From Flavobacterium sp. Root186 (GTDB taxonomy: Bacteria > Bacteroidota > Bacteroidia > Flavobacteriales > Flavobacteriaceae): 64,000 bases of DNA. The first letter of the stretch is position 1. Each line of letters begins with the position of its first letter. Below, piece by piece: positions 17,591 to 26,816 of the stretch. The translations under genes were made by a program, and so were the position numbers. Below the pieces are notes generated by a model. That model worked only from the letters and a program-made list of their open reading frames with translations. It did no database searches and was not told where the DNA came from. Location of the stretch: assembly GCF_001428525.1 (NCBI RefSeq), contig NZ_LMHW01000014.1, positions 310,001 to 374,000 on the forward strand, given 5' to 3'.

Positions 17591-18589
17591 ATGAAGATGG
17601 TCAAGATTGGCAACATAGAATTACCCGAATTTCCTTTATTACTCGCACCGATGGAAGATGTTAGTGATCCGCCGTTTCGCAGATTATGCAAAACGCATGG
17701 TGCTGACATGATGTATTCTGAATTTATTTCGTCGGAAGGATTAATTCGTGATGCTATAAAAAGCCGCATGAAACTGGATATTTTTGATTATGAACGTCCA
17801 GTTGGAATTCAGATTTTTGGTGGTGATGAAGAAGCTATGGCGCTTTCGTCTAAAATTGTTTCTACCGTAAAACCAGATTTAGTAGATATTAATTTTGGAT
17901 GTCCGGTAAAAAAGGTAGTTTGTAAAGGTGCCGGTGCCGGAGTTTTGAAAGATGTCGATTTGATGGTACGCTTAACAAAAGCAGTTATTCGAAGTACCGA
18001 TTTGCCTGTAACAGTAAAAACGCGTTTAGGCTGGGATGAAAGCTCTATTAATATTGATGAAGTTGCAGAAAGACTTCAGGATATCGGAGTTCAGGCTTTG
18101 ACAATTCACGCCAGAACCCGTGCTCAAATGTACAAAGGTCATTCTGACTGGTCGCACATTGCACGTGTAAAAAACAACCCAAGAATTACTATGCCTATTT
18201 TCGGAAACGGTGATATCGACAGCCCTGAAAAAGCATTAAAATATAAAAATGAATACGGAATCGATGGTATTATGATTGGCCGTGCGGCAATTGGTTATCC
18301 GTGGATTTTTAACGAAATCAAGCATTATTTTAAAACAGGCGAACACTTACCTGCTCCAACGGTTATCGATCGTGTTGAAGCTGCGAGAAATCATTTGCAA
18401 TGGTCAATGGATTGGAAAGGCGAACGTTTGGGAATTGTAGAAATGCGCCGCCATTATACCAACTATTTTAAAGGGATTCATTCTTTTAAAGAATTCAAAC
18501 AGAAATTAGTTACGACTGATGCTCCAGAAGATTTATTCGAAATTATGAAAGAAATCGAACAGGTTTATGCTGGATATGAGTTTGTTTAA
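17591..18589 (+). CDS. dusB: tRNA-dihydrouridine synthase DusB
   Basis: This 332-residue TIM-barrel FMN enzyme reduces uridines in the tRNA D-loop. Visible motifs are LLAPMEDVSDPPFRRLC (N-terminal FMN site), DINFGCPVKKVVCKGAGAG with the catalytic Cys, TVKTRLGWD, IHARTRAQMYKGHSDW and GNGDIDSPEKAL with GIMIGRAAIGYPWIF. The reading frame extends to 17513, but that extension covers the promoter and repeat region, so the start is placed at the ATG at 17591 (or 17597) just after the TAnnTTTG element. Length matches bacterial DusB. Confidence 0.95.
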   Translation: MKMVKIGNIELPEFPLLLAPMEDVSDPPFRRLCKTHGADMMYSEFISSEGLIRDAIKSRMKLDIFDYERPVGIQIFGGDEEAMALSSKIVSTVKPDLVDINFGCPVKKVVCKGAGAGVLKDVDLMVRLTKAVIRSTDLPVTVKTRLGWDESSINIDEVAERLQDIGVQALTIHARTRAQMYKGHSDWSHIARVKNNPRITMPIFGNGDIDSPEKALKYKNEYGIDGIMIGRAAIGYPWIFNEIKHYFKTGEHLPAPTVIDRVEAARNHLQWSMDWKGERLGIVEMRRHYTNYFKGIHSFKEFKQKLVTTDAPEDLFEIMKEIEQVYAGYEFV

Positions 18590-18596
18590 AATATAT

Positions 18597-18628
18597 AAAA
18601 AAGACCTTCAATATTGAAGGTCTTTTTT
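18597..18628. terminator. Bidirectional terminator between dusB and the DUF6934 cassette
   Basis: The perfect 20-nt palindrome GACCTTCAATATTGAAGGTC lies at 18603-18622, with an A-run before it and a T-run after it. It can terminate dusB on the + strand and the small gene ending at 18637 on the - strand. Confidence 0.9.
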
Positions 18629-18636
18629 ATATATTT

Positions 18637-18861
18637 TTACTCTAAAACATTTCTTGCAGAATTTCTTTTAGCCAGATCAATAGCTGATTTTAACTCAGAA
18701 AAAAATAATTCAGCTTCTTTTTTATTTCGAATTGATTTAGTCAAATTATCACTATAATTTGATTCTGCAACATCTATGTCATCAGCAATGTTTTTCTCAG
18801 AAGCAGAAGCTAAAGCAATTTCCTGAATTTTATTAATCTTATTTTGAATAGAATCTTTCAT
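18637..18861 (-). CDS. Small helical protein, partner of the DUF6934 gene
   Basis: This 74-residue acidic protein is predicted to be entirely helical, with no signal peptide or known motif (MKDSIQNKINKIQEIALASA...). The start is placed at the ATG at 18861; a TTG at 18867 is also in frame. It lies 15 nt downstream of the DUF6934 gene on the same strand, and terminators flank the pair, so they form a compact two-gene unit. The layout recalls small accessory or toxin-antitoxin pairs, but no diagnostic residue supports that. Confidence 0.65.
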   Translation of the reverse strand: MKDSIQNKINKIQEIALASASEKNIADDIDVAESNYSDNLTKSIRNKKEAELFFSELKSAIDLAKRNSARNVLE

Positions 18862-18876
18862 AAGCAAATTTAAACA

Positions 18877-19419
18877 TTATTGATTTAAATTAAACATATA
18901 GTATCTATAAAGATCATTAGTTTTTCTTTGAAAATCAAAAGATTCTGGTTTTGGTTTAAAAAACGCCGATCCATTATTATCTAATTCAATTGTACCATTT
19001 CGAAGTAATCTCACATACCAATCTACTCCGATAATCACTAAAAAATCTTTTAAATCTTTGTAATTATATCTAAACATTCGATGATATAGATTTGCTCGTA
19101 AATCATCTGAGCCATCAATACCAATCGAAGTATGAGGGTTGTTTTTTAAAAAAGTTATAGAAAACAAGATAATTGTAGAGAAAACTTTATTACTATCATT
19201 ATGTTTAAGATTTATAGAATCATTAATTTTTCCATTTACATCAAATGGACCAAAAGCTAAATTGTAAACATTGGGCAATAAGGATTCGGCAATGTTGGTA
19301 AACTTAACTTTAAGCTGAATTATTGTTCTATCTTTTAATAGAGATTCAAAAATATATTGATCAAAACTGGGACTTACATATTTAGCTTCAAAGGTATTTT
19401 CTAAATTAATTTTAATCAT
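18877..19419 (-). CDS. DUF6934-like protein
   Basis: The 180-residue cytoplasmic protein resembles what I recall of DUF6934: a beta-rich N-terminus, the signature LPNVYNLAFGPFDVNGKIND, then DSNKVFSTIILFSITFL and a late NLYHRMFRYNY segment. The start is set at the ATG at 19419 (MIKINLENTFEAKY); the longer frame to 19494 adds only a low-complexity Phe/Leu stretch running into the upstream terminator. Function is unknown. The gene precedes a 74-residue helical protein, and the two sit as an island between dusB and the MATE pump. Confidence 0.7.
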   Translation of the reverse strand: MIKINLENTFEAKYVSPSFDQYIFESLLKDRTIIQLKVKFTNIAESLLPNVYNLAFGPFDVNGKINDSINLKHNDSNKVFSTIILFSITFLKNNPHTSIGIDGSDDLRANLYHRMFRYNYKDLKDFLVIIGVDWYVRLLRNGTIELDNNGSAFFKPKPESFDFQRKTNDLYRYYMFNLNQ

Positions 19420-19480
19420 AAAAATATTAAATTCAATCAAAAACAAAAAAAACAAATTTAATATAAATTTCTTACAAATA

Positions 19481-19508
19481 AAAAAAGCCTTCAAATTGAA
19501 GGCTTTTT
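19481..19508 (-). terminator. Terminator of the MATE transporter gene
   Basis: The hairpin AGCCTTCAAATTGAAGGCT at 19486-19504 is followed on the - strand by a long T-run. It lies between the MATE stop at 19516 and the DUF6934 start. Confidence 0.85.
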
Positions 19509-19515
19509 ATTTTTA

Positions 19516-20943
19516 TTACACTTGAACTCTTTTCCACTTTCCTTTTTTATAGAAAAAGATTCCAGCTAAAGTAATAGCGGTTTCGGCAACGGGAATTGCA
19601 ATGAAAACCCCAGTTGGTCCCATATTAAAATGTTTCGCTAATACATATGCAAGCGGGATTTGGAATAGCCAAAACCCAAAGAAATTTATTCCGGTTGGTG
19701 TCCAGGTATCTCCTGCTCCGTTGAAAGTATTGATCAAAACCATCCCAATTCCATAAAAGATAAATCCGATGCTCATAATTTGCAGCGCTTCGACCGCAAT
19801 GGTTTTAACCATTTCATCATTAGTAAAAAATGAAATAATATATTGGCTAAAGCCTAAAGTAATAACCATAATCGAAGCCATGAAAATTACGTTATATCTT
19901 GCCGTCGTATAAACAGATTTTTCTGCACGTTCAATTTGTTTTGCTCCTAAATTCTGCCCAACCAAAGTCGCTGCGGCATTACTCAATCCCCAAGCGGGAA
20001 GAATAAAAAACATCATAATTCTCAATGCCGTTTGGTATCCTGCTGAACCATGATCGCCACCGGTTGTTGCTACTAATTGTGCTAGGAAAATCCAGCTGCA
20101 TGATGCAATTACAAACTGCAAAATTCCCGGTGCGGCAATCTTAACCAAAGCTTTTATTTGTTTAAAGTCTGGAGCGAAATAGGCTATTTTAATTTTTAAA
20201 ATTCCGTTTCCAAAAAACAAGTGATAAACCTGATATAAAACTCCTATGCTTCTTCCTAAACTTGTTGCAATTGCAGCACCAACTAATCCAAAAGCAGGAA
20301 TTGGCCCAAGACCGTTAATTAAAATCGGACATAAAATAATATTACAAATGTTGGCTATCCAAAGACTTTTCATTGCAATTGCGGCATTTCCGGCACCGCG
20401 GAAAATTCCGTTAATCAAGAATAAGAGCATAATGCATAAACTTGAGCCAATCATTATCTGCGTGAATCTGAAACCATGTTCGGCAGCATCCACAGAAGCG
20501 CCCATCAAAAGCAGAATATCTTTTGCATAAATAATTCCGAAAACACTTAGGACAGCGTTAACTGCAAATGCTACAATTATAGCCTGCATTCCGGCTTTTG
20601 CAGCGGCGACCGGATCTTTTTCTCCAATACGTCTTGCGACAACTGCTGTTGCTGCCATGCTCATTCCAATTGCAAGAGAATATATTATAGTCAAAACAGA
20701 TTCTGTCAAGCCAACAGTTTGAATAGCAAAACTGCTATGCTCCAAATGTCCGACAAAATACAAATCGACTAATGCAAAAACCGATTCCATCATCATTTCT
20801 AAAACCATCGGAATAGCTAATAGAATTACGGCTTTCTTTATACTTCCAGCTGTATAATCAAATGATTCGTCGCCTTTTAAGGCTTGTTTTAAAGTGGTAA
20901 AAAATTTAGAAAAGAAGCTTTTCTGTATAGTTGTTTCTGTCAT
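19516..20943 (-). CDS. MATE family efflux transporter
   Basis: This 475-residue polytopic protein has about 12 TM helices in two related halves (IPMVLEMMMESVFALVDLYFVG in the first, IAAPGILQFVIASCSWIFLAQLV in the second), typical of MATE/NorM cation-coupled multidrug exporters. The N-terminal 30 residues are cytoplasmic. The gene stands alone with its own terminator and a 169-bp upstream gap. Substrate cannot be predicted. Confidence 0.93.
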   Translation of the reverse strand: MTETTIQKSFFSKFFTTLKQALKGDESFDYTAGSIKKAVILLAIPMVLEMMMESVFALVDLYFVGHLEHSSFAIQTVGLTESVLTIIYSLAIGMSMAATAVVARRIGEKDPVAAAKAGMQAIIVAFAVNAVLSVFGIIYAKDILLLMGASVDAAEHGFRFTQIMIGSSLCIMLLFLINGIFRGAGNAAIAMKSLWIANICNIILCPILINGLGPIPAFGLVGAAIATSLGRSIGVLYQVYHLFFGNGILKIKIAYFAPDFKQIKALVKIAAPGILQFVIASCSWIFLAQLVATTGGDHGSAGYQTALRIMMFFILPAWGLSNAAATLVGQNLGAKQIERAEKSVYTTARYNVIFMASIMVITLGFSQYIISFFTNDEMVKTIAVEALQIMSIGFIFYGIGMVLINTFNGAGDTWTPTGINFFGFWLFQIPLAYVLAKHFNMGPTGVFIAIPVAETAITLAGIFFYKKGKWKRVQV

Positions 20944-21112
20944 GATATGTTAGGATAAATAATAAAAATGGTCCAGATGTTTTATCTGAACTGAAAAAGT
21001 AAAAATGTAAGTATCCTAATTATTTTTTAAAATAAAATAGGATTAGGCAGAAACAATCATATGCTGTAGATTTTCAAGTCGGTAAATATAAGTAATATTT
21101 TGAAAGAAAAAA

Positions 21113-22312
21113 TTAATCTAATAACTTTTTACTTACACGACTGCTGGCAATTAAGGAAGCGATAAATCCCAAAGAGATAATTGTTGCCATTACGATAAGC
21201 ACATTTTCTAATGTAAAAACGACCGGATAAGCCAAAGTTGGCGTGATCATAATTAGTCCGTATTTTTGCTGTAATGTGACTAATATCGTTCCATAATAAA
21301 GCCCTATTAATCCTCCAAAAACACTAAGTAAAGTTCCTTGTAATATGAAAATTTTTCTTAGACTGCTTATTTCTGTTCCAAGATTAAAAAGCGTTTTCAA
21401 ATTTGCTCTCTTGTCTAAAATCATCATAATTAAAGCTCCAATCAAATTGAAAAGTGCAACAATAATTACAAGTGTAAAAATTAAATAAACCGCGATATTT
21501 TCGGTATTGAGCATTTTATATAAGGACTCATTCAATTGTTCCCTATTCTTTAAAGTAACTTTATTATTAAAAATCTTTTTAAGCTGCGCATTAACCACAT
21601 TTTCATCTGCGTTTTGTTTTAACTTAAATTCGATTCCCGAAATTTGATTTGGCTTATACATCAATAATTCCTGTGTTAAACCTAAATCTGCAAAAACATA
21701 TTTTGAATCTAAATCTTCGCTGATTGAATAAATTCCGACGGGTAAAACATCTGTTTTATTAAATGCTTCCTCGGCATTGTCGATTGCTCCTTTTCCGGGT
21801 TTTGGGGCAAATATCTGTAATGGATTTTCGAAATCAAGAATTCCCAGCGAAAAATCCTGTGCGATTCCGTAACCAATAACAACTTGATAAGAATCTGGTT
21901 TTAACCATTGTCCATTAAAAAGTTTTACTTTAATGTCGTTTACAACCGGGTAGATACTGTCAACTCCTTTTAAATAAGTAACGTGTTGTTTGTCTTTAAA
22001 CAAGAACAAAACTCGTTCTTCAATAATTTTAGTATAATAGGCAACATCTTTCATTTCTTTAAGCTGCTTTTCCTGCTGGGGTGAAATTAAAAATGATTTT
22101 CCGTACGTACTTGTCATTTTTAAATCTGGATCAATCTCATTTGTAAACGAAAGACTGAAAACTTTTAATCCGCTAAAAACAGATAAAACCACAAACAAAG
22201 CCATTGTACCAACAATAATTCCCATACTGGCAATTAAATTGATGATATTAATAGCGTTATTTTTACTAAGGCTGAAAAGATAACGTTTGGCTATGTAAAA
22301 TGGGAAATTCAA
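21113..22312 (-). CDS. LolC/LolE/FtsX-type ABC transporter permease
   Basis: This 399-residue protein has one N-terminal TM helix (NAINIINLIASMGIIVGTMALFVV), a large periplasmic MacB-like domain and three C-terminal TM helices of the FtsX fold. The start codon is TTG at 22312, one base after the rbfA stop; the N-terminus MNFPFYIAKRYLF is typical for the family. No cognate ATPase is adjacent. It belongs to the lipoprotein-releasing group, probably extracting outer-membrane lipoproteins, and is cotranscribed with rbfA. Confidence 0.87.
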   Translation of the reverse strand: MNFPFYIAKRYLFSLSKNNAINIINLIASMGIIVGTMALFVVLSVFSGLKVFSLSFTNEIDPDLKMTSTYGKSFLISPQQEKQLKEMKDVAYYTKIIEERVLFLFKDKQHVTYLKGVDSIYPVVNDIKVKLFNGQWLKPDSYQVVIGYGIAQDFSLGILDFENPLQIFAPKPGKGAIDNAEEAFNKTDVLPVGIYSISEDLDSKYVFADLGLTQELLMYKPNQISGIEFKLKQNADENVVNAQLKKIFNNKVTLKNREQLNESLYKMLNTENIAVYLIFTLVIIVALFNLIGALIMMILDKRANLKTLFNLGTEISSLRKIFILQGTLLSVFGGLIGLYYGTILVTLQQKYGLIMITPTLAYPVVFTLENVLIVMATIISLGFIASLIASSRVSKKLLD

Positions 22313-22313
22313 T

Positions 22314-22706
22314 TTATGATTTTCTTCTTTTTTCTAAAAGATCACGGTTTTCAATTGGGTTTTCTCTGTTTGCTAATGCATTGTCAATTTTTTCGATATA
22401 ATCTAATGAGTCATCGATAAAGAAAACCAAATTTGGCACACGACGCAATTGAAGACGAACACGTTGCGACAAATCATGTTTTATTAAAGTTGTATTTGAT
22501 TTTATTCCTTCTAAAGTTTCCTTTGCTTTTTCTTGAGGAAAAATGCTTAAATATACCGTTGCCACAGATAAATCTGAGGTTACACTAACTTTGGATACTG
22601 AAATTACCAAATTGCTAACTCCATTTTTTCGCACTTCACCTTGCAGAATATCAACCAAATCTTTTTGGATGACGCTGCCTATTTTTTTCTGTCTATTTGT
22701 TTCCAT
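22314..22706 (-). CDS. rbfA: 30S ribosome-binding factor A
   Basis: The 130-residue KH-fold protein carries RbfA features: N-terminal RQKKIGSVIQKDLVDILQ, the central strand VSKVSVTSDLSVATVYLSIF, and LSQRVRLQLRRVPNLVFFIDDSLDY. It assists 16S rRNA maturation and cold-shock ribosome assembly. A good TTG-N21-TAnnTTTG promoter lies immediately upstream, giving a very short leader, and the ABC permease gene follows after 1 nt. Confidence 0.93.
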   Translation of the reverse strand: METNRQKKIGSVIQKDLVDILQGEVRKNGVSNLVISVSKVSVTSDLSVATVYLSIFPQEKAKETLEGIKSNTTLIKHDLSQRVRLQLRRVPNLVFFIDDSLDYIEKIDNALANRENPIENRDLLEKRRKS

Positions 22707-22710
22707 AGTG

Positions 22711-22742
22711 CAAAAATACTATTTTAAATTCATTCGATGCAA
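22711..22742 (-). promoter_or_regulatory. Promoter for rbfA
   Basis: On the - strand, TTG (22742-22740), a 21-nt spacer and TATTTTTG (22718-22711) match the Bacteroidota consensus. The ATG at 22706 follows within 5 nt of the -7 element, so the leader must be very short or absent. Confidence 0.7.
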
Positions 22743-22911
22743 TTTCAAATTAAGTAAAGAATTAATATTGAGATTTCGTACTGCTTTTTAGTATTTGGCT
22801 CTGAAAAAAACATCTATTTATCAAGTTTTTAATTCTTTAAAAGCTGATAAAGGTCATGCTATTTATCAGAATTATTCTACATATTTGATGTAAATATAAA
22901 ACTGATCTATT

Positions 22912-23331
22912 ATGAAAAAAAGAGAACCAATTAGTCACATCATGACTAAAACAGTGGTGACTGTAAATCAAAATGACGATTTAAGAAAAGTAGTAGAAAA
23001 ACTAAAATCGAATTCTATTCGACATATTCCTGTTGTAAACGGCAAAGAGGTTGTTGGTATTATCAGCCGTACCGATGTTAACCGTCTTACTTTTAGTGCT
23101 TTGTTTGATGGGCAAGATGGTGTTGATGAAGCTATTTTGGATATGCTTACCATTCCTCAGGTTATGACATCAAAGCCTAAAACTCTTTCTTCGGACACTA
23201 TTATTAAAGATTTGGCATCGACATTTGTAAAAGAAGAATTTCACGCTCTTCCGGTTGTAGACAACGGAGAACTGAAAGGGATTGTAACCACAACTGATGT
23301 TATTAAATATTTTTTAGAACAATATGATTAA
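22912..23331 (+). CDS. Tandem CBS-domain protein
   Basis: The 139-residue protein has two CBS motifs forming one Bateman module: ISHIMTKTVVTVNQNDDLRKVVEKL to VGIISRTDVNRL, and PQVMTSKPKTLSSDTIIKDLAS to LKGIVTTTDVIKYFL. It has no fused catalytic domain. Such stand-alone modules bind adenosine nucleotides and act as energy sensors or partners of other proteins. It ends at a bidirectional terminator shared with the EnvC-like gene. Confidence 0.92.
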   Translation: MKKREPISHIMTKTVVTVNQNDDLRKVVEKLKSNSIRHIPVVNGKEVVGIISRTDVNRLTFSALFDGQDGVDEAILDMLTIPQVMTSKPKTLSSDTIIKDLASTFVKEEFHALPVVDNGELKGIVTTTDVIKYFLEQYD

Positions 23332-23335
23332 TGAA

Positions 23336-23360
23336 AAAAGGGAGCTTATAGCTCCCTTTT
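23336..23360. terminator. Bidirectional terminator
   Basis: GGGAGC-TTATA-GCTCCC at 23340-23356 has a preceding A-run and a following T-run. It serves the CBS gene (+) and the convergent EnvC-like gene (-). Confidence 0.88.
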
Positions 23361-23362
23361 TA

Positions 23363-24613
23363 TTATCTGTTTTGTAACCAATTTTCAGGATCGGAATTTG
23401 TTGTGTTTTGAAGAATCAAAAACTTGATGACCGTTTTTCCCGAATCACCGCTGGTTCTTACTTTTCCAATATTTTGTTTGATAGAAACTTTTTCTCCTTT
23501 GCTTACAAACACTTTGCTCAGGTTTTGGTAAACGCTAAAGTAATCTCCGTGCTGTATCATAACTACCGTATTTACAGGAGATAAAACCATTACACTAAAA
23601 ACTTCACCGGCAAATACAGATCTTGCATTTGCACCATCTTCTGTCGTAATTTCAATTCCTGAATTGTGAACTTTTATATCTGGATAAAGCGGATGCTGCT
23701 GATCTCCATAACCTAACGAAATAAATCCTTTTTCTACCGGCCAAGGCAGTCTTCCTTTATTTGCTTTAAAATCAGCTGCTAAAACTTTATCTTCCGGAGT
23801 CATTGCGATTTTAGAAGATGAAACTGGCTTTACAGTTGTAGACCCAGGATTTTCTTTAGCTTTTTCTAGTGCCGCTTTTCTGTTTGCTTCGGCAATTGCT
23901 TCACGAATCAAACGATCAATTTGTCTGTCAATTCTTTTTGATTCGCTTTGTTTTGCTCTAATATCAGAAGCGATTCTGTTTTTATCTTTTTTAATCGCAT
24001 TAACAAGTTTTTGCTGTTCTTTTTTCTCTACTTCTAAACTTTGTTTTTCTTTTTGGTTTTCAACAATAATTTTTTTCTTAACCTTTCTCTGCCCGTCTAG
24101 TTTTGAATTAAAATCAACTAATTGTGCCGTTTTAGACTGAATTTCTAAACCTTGGTTTTTTCTGAAATTCGTATATTGTTTTAAATATTGTGCTCTTTTA
24201 TAAGCTTGTAAAAAACTTTCTGAAGATAAAATAAACATCGCCCTGCTTTGCTCAGAACGGCTTTTGTACGATTTCAAGATCATTTTTGCGTAATCTTCTT
24301 TTAAAACCGCCAATTCTTTTTTCAGCTTATTAACCTGAACCTGGTTAATATACATGTCGTTGCTTAAAATTCTTTCCTGCTTTGCTGTTGTATTGATCAG
24401 TTTTTCTTTAAGCTTAATTTTATTTGCCTGAATTAAATATTCATTTACTGCTGATTTTTCTTTTTTCCTTACAGACTGCAGCATTTTTTCGTTGTCTTTT
24501 ATTTCCTGAAGAATCTGCGCTTTGCGCTGTTCAAGTTTTTCTTGCTGCGAATCTTGTGCCCAGACAAAAGTCGTGGCGCAAACAAAAATTAGGCTTAGGA
24601 GAAATTTTGGCAT
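23363..24613 (-). CDS. EnvC-like murein hydrolase activator (degenerate LytM domain)
   Basis: This 416-residue secreted protein has a signal peptide ending near VWAQ-DSQ, then a coiled coil of about 230 residues (KEKSAVNEYLIQANKIKLKE onwards). A C-terminal LytM/M23-like domain follows (PWPVEKGFISLGYGDQ). Zinc ligands of active M23 enzymes are missing: HNSGIEI replaces the HxGxD motif, YQNL replaces YxHL, and IKFLI replaces the final HFE-type motif. Coiled coil plus dead LytM is the pattern of EnvC, which activates amidases at the septum. It is the last gene of a - strand run with DUF4292 and TPR genes. Confidence 0.88.
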   Translation of the reverse strand: MPKFLLSLIFVCATTFVWAQDSQQEKLEQRKAQILQEIKDNEKMLQSVRKKEKSAVNEYLIQANKIKLKEKLINTTAKQERILSNDMYINQVQVNKLKKELAVLKEDYAKMILKSYKSRSEQSRAMFILSSESFLQAYKRAQYLKQYTNFRKNQGLEIQSKTAQLVDFNSKLDGQRKVKKKIIVENQKEKQSLEVEKKEQQKLVNAIKKDKNRIASDIRAKQSESKRIDRQIDRLIREAIAEANRKAALEKAKENPGSTTVKPVSSSKIAMTPEDKVLAADFKANKGRLPWPVEKGFISLGYGDQQHPLYPDIKVHNSGIEITTEDGANARSVFAGEVFSVMVLSPVNTVVMIQHGDYFSVYQNLSKVFVSKGEKVSIKQNIGKVRTSGDSGKTVIKFLILQNTTNSDPENWLQNR

Positions 24614-24637
24614 CTTTCTATTTTTCTTTTTACAAAT

Positions 24638-25417
24638 TTACTTAATTAAAACTTTTTTATAACCGCTTGGCACACTATACGGAAAAGAAAGTTCTTCGTT
24701 AAATGATATATTGTTATAATTCAAATTAATATTGGTTGTTCCTTTTGGCTGCAATGCATTAATTATCAATGTTGTTGGGACAGTTCCCTGACTGAATGTT
24801 TTAGTATCAGAATAATTAATTTCTAGTTTTATATTTTCAGATGGCTGAGAAATCTCTTCTTTTTGTACTAAATATTTTTCAGGATCTAAATAAAATACTT
24901 TTTGAATCTTTTGATTTTTTTGATCTTCTAAACGGAAAAGGTTTTCTACAATTGTCTGTGTATAATTTCCTTTTCGTAAATCATCAAAAGCTTCTCCAAT
25001 CAATAAATTCTGAACTTTATTATAATCCAATTCAGTACCAAGCCATTCGCTTAAACTGCTAAAATCTCCTTCGTAATAAGTTCCTTTTATTTTTTCGTAA
25101 TAACTTACTGATGTTGGAGTTATCAAGGCTTTCGCCATTGTAATTCCCAGAAATCTAACACTTATTAAAATCTGTTTGTCTTTCTCTATTTTTATATCGG
25201 CTGTAACATTCTGACTTTGCTTTTCGTCTTCATATCTTGCGCTGGCTTTTATACTTAAAGTCGAAAAGTCTAATTTGTTTTCGTAATGTTTTTCGATTGC
25301 TTTATTGTCTTTTTTCGCAACAACTTCGGTAGTATTATTGTTTTGAACAGCAACAGCTTTTGATTTACACGAAATCATAAAAACCGACATTAATACTATT
25401 ATAATATATTTTTTCAT
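24638..25417 (-). CDS. DUF4292-type lipoprotein
   Basis: This 259-residue protein has a lipobox (VFMISC-KSK) and a beta-rich mature domain (LSIKASARYEDEKQSQNVTADIKIEKDKQI, FLGITMAKALITPTSVSYYEKIKGTYYEGDF) that resembles the LolA/LolB-like half-barrel DUF4292 family of Bacteroidota. It lies between TPR and EnvC-like genes in a conserved-looking block. A role in lipoprotein or lipid handling at the envelope is inferred from fold resemblance. Confidence 0.82.
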   Translation of the reverse strand: MKKYIIIVLMSVFMISCKSKAVAVQNNNTTEVVAKKDNKAIEKHYENKLDFSTLSIKASARYEDEKQSQNVTADIKIEKDKQILISVRFLGITMAKALITPTSVSYYEKIKGTYYEGDFSSLSEWLGTELDYNKVQNLLIGEAFDDLRKGNYTQTIVENLFRLEDQKNQKIQKVFYLDPEKYLVQKEEISQPSENIKLEINYSDTKTFSQGTVPTTLIINALQPKGTTNINLNYNNISFNEELSFPYSVPSGYKKVLIK

Positions 25418-25429
25418 CTTAATTTCTCC

Positions 25430-26776
25430 TTACTTCTTTTTTAATAATTCATTTGCCTTCAAAAAGTATTCCTCTTTTTTCTTAGCATCTCCTAATCCAT
25501 TATATGCCTCTCCCAATTGAATATTAAAATTTGCCTCTAGTTTTTTATCATCAACAACATAATCAAGTCCCATTTCTAAAACGGTTTTTGCATTTTTAAA
25601 TTGCTGTAACTGATTGCTTCCTAAACCTGCATAATAATAAAATTGAGGCTGGCTTGGATAAACTTCGATCATCGTCATAGCTCTTTTTGTCATTGGTGCA
25701 AATTGTTTTGCCTGAGCATAAGCGTCAAGCAAAAGCAAATTAGTTTCACGATCTGTGTCTGAATTGGTGATTAAATCTTTTTCGTAATATTTAATAGCGT
25801 TTTCAAACTGGTTTTTGCTATGATAAAATTTTCCAATTTCTTTAGCAACGTCAACCTCTTTATCATTGTCAAAATAAGAAATAGCTTTTTCTAAATCCGG
25901 AGCATATTGCGGATTTTTATTTACATAAATCAAAAACTCATTTAAAGTTCGATGCTTAATTTTTAAATCAATTTTTGAACTTGACAAAATTACATTCATC
26001 GACTTAATGGCTTTGTCTGCCTGATTTGCATCTAAATAACTTTTGAACAAACTTACCTGCCCCCATTCAGAATCTGGAATTTCTTTTGCCAGTTGTTTTG
26101 CAACATCCAAAGCCTTATCTGTCTCTTCTGATTTTGAATATAAAAAAATCAGATTAACATAGTTTGATTCTTCTTTGGGATTCTTTTTAATCTGTTCAAT
26201 TAAATTTGAAATCTCTGCATTTTGATATTTCCCCTGCGATAAAATCTGCGTTTTATAACGATCACGATCTTCTGATTTTCCGAATTTATCATTCATTTCG
26301 TTAATCGTTACAAGTGCTTTATCATATTGATTTGTAAGCATATATAACGAGATCAAATCGTCTTTATATTCTTCATCAAAAACAATAATTTTCTGAATCG
26401 TTTCTATCGCCAGCGGATAGTTTTTGGTTTCGTAACTTACGTCGTAAATTCCCAGCCAATACCATTTATTTTTTGGATTTAACTGCGTGGCTTTTTCAAA
26501 TGCATTTTGAGCATTTTGATATTCTTTAAGTGCCAGGTAATTTTTTCCAACTTCAAAATAAGCGACAGCATCAGAAGGTTTTATTTTGATGCATTTTTCT
26601 AAAGATGCTATAGCTTTATCGTAATTTTCAATTCCTTTTTGTTTCAAAGATTCGTAAAAAGCGTCTTGATATTCATCTGGTGCCAAAGCAATATCTTCCG
26701 GTTCCGTCTGCGCGAAAACCGAAGCTGAATTGCCTAGTAAAGCAAAAAATAAAATTATCAAAACCCTTTTTTTCAT
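25430..26776 (-). CDS. Secreted TPR-repeat protein
   Basis: The 448-residue protein has a Sec signal peptide (NSASVFAQ-TEP) followed by roughly ten tetratricopeptide repeats (for example IKPSDAVAYFEVGKNYLALKEYQNAQNAF, LNPKNKWYWLGIYDVSYETKNYPLAIETI). It is a protein-protein interaction scaffold in the periplasm. It ends 12 nt before the DUF4292 lipoprotein gene on the same strand. The partner is unknown; co-occurrence with EnvC-like and DUF4292 genes suggests an envelope-assembly role. Confidence 0.87.
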   Translation of the reverse strand: MKKRVLIILFFALLGNSASVFAQTEPEDIALAPDEYQDAFYESLKQKGIENYDKAIASLEKCIKIKPSDAVAYFEVGKNYLALKEYQNAQNAFEKATQLNPKNKWYWLGIYDVSYETKNYPLAIETIQKIIVFDEEYKDDLISLYMLTNQYDKALVTINEMNDKFGKSEDRDRYKTQILSQGKYQNAEISNLIEQIKKNPKEESNYVNLIFLYSKSEETDKALDVAKQLAKEIPDSEWGQVSLFKSYLDANQADKAIKSMNVILSSSKIDLKIKHRTLNEFLIYVNKNPQYAPDLEKAISYFDNDKEVDVAKEIGKFYHSKNQFENAIKYYEKDLITNSDTDRETNLLLLDAYAQAKQFAPMTKRAMTMIEVYPSQPQFYYYAGLGSNQLQQFKNAKTVLEMGLDYVVDDKKLEANFNIQLGEAYNGLGDAKKKEEYFLKANELLKKK

Positions 26777-26816
26777 CTTTTTACAATTTCATTTTTAATT
26801 AAAACGAATCTGTTTT

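Noticed and set aside
22743..22911. Riboswitch or small RNA between rbfA and the CBS gene
   Set aside because: No conserved-looking structure, terminator or promoter consensus pointing to the CBS gene was found.
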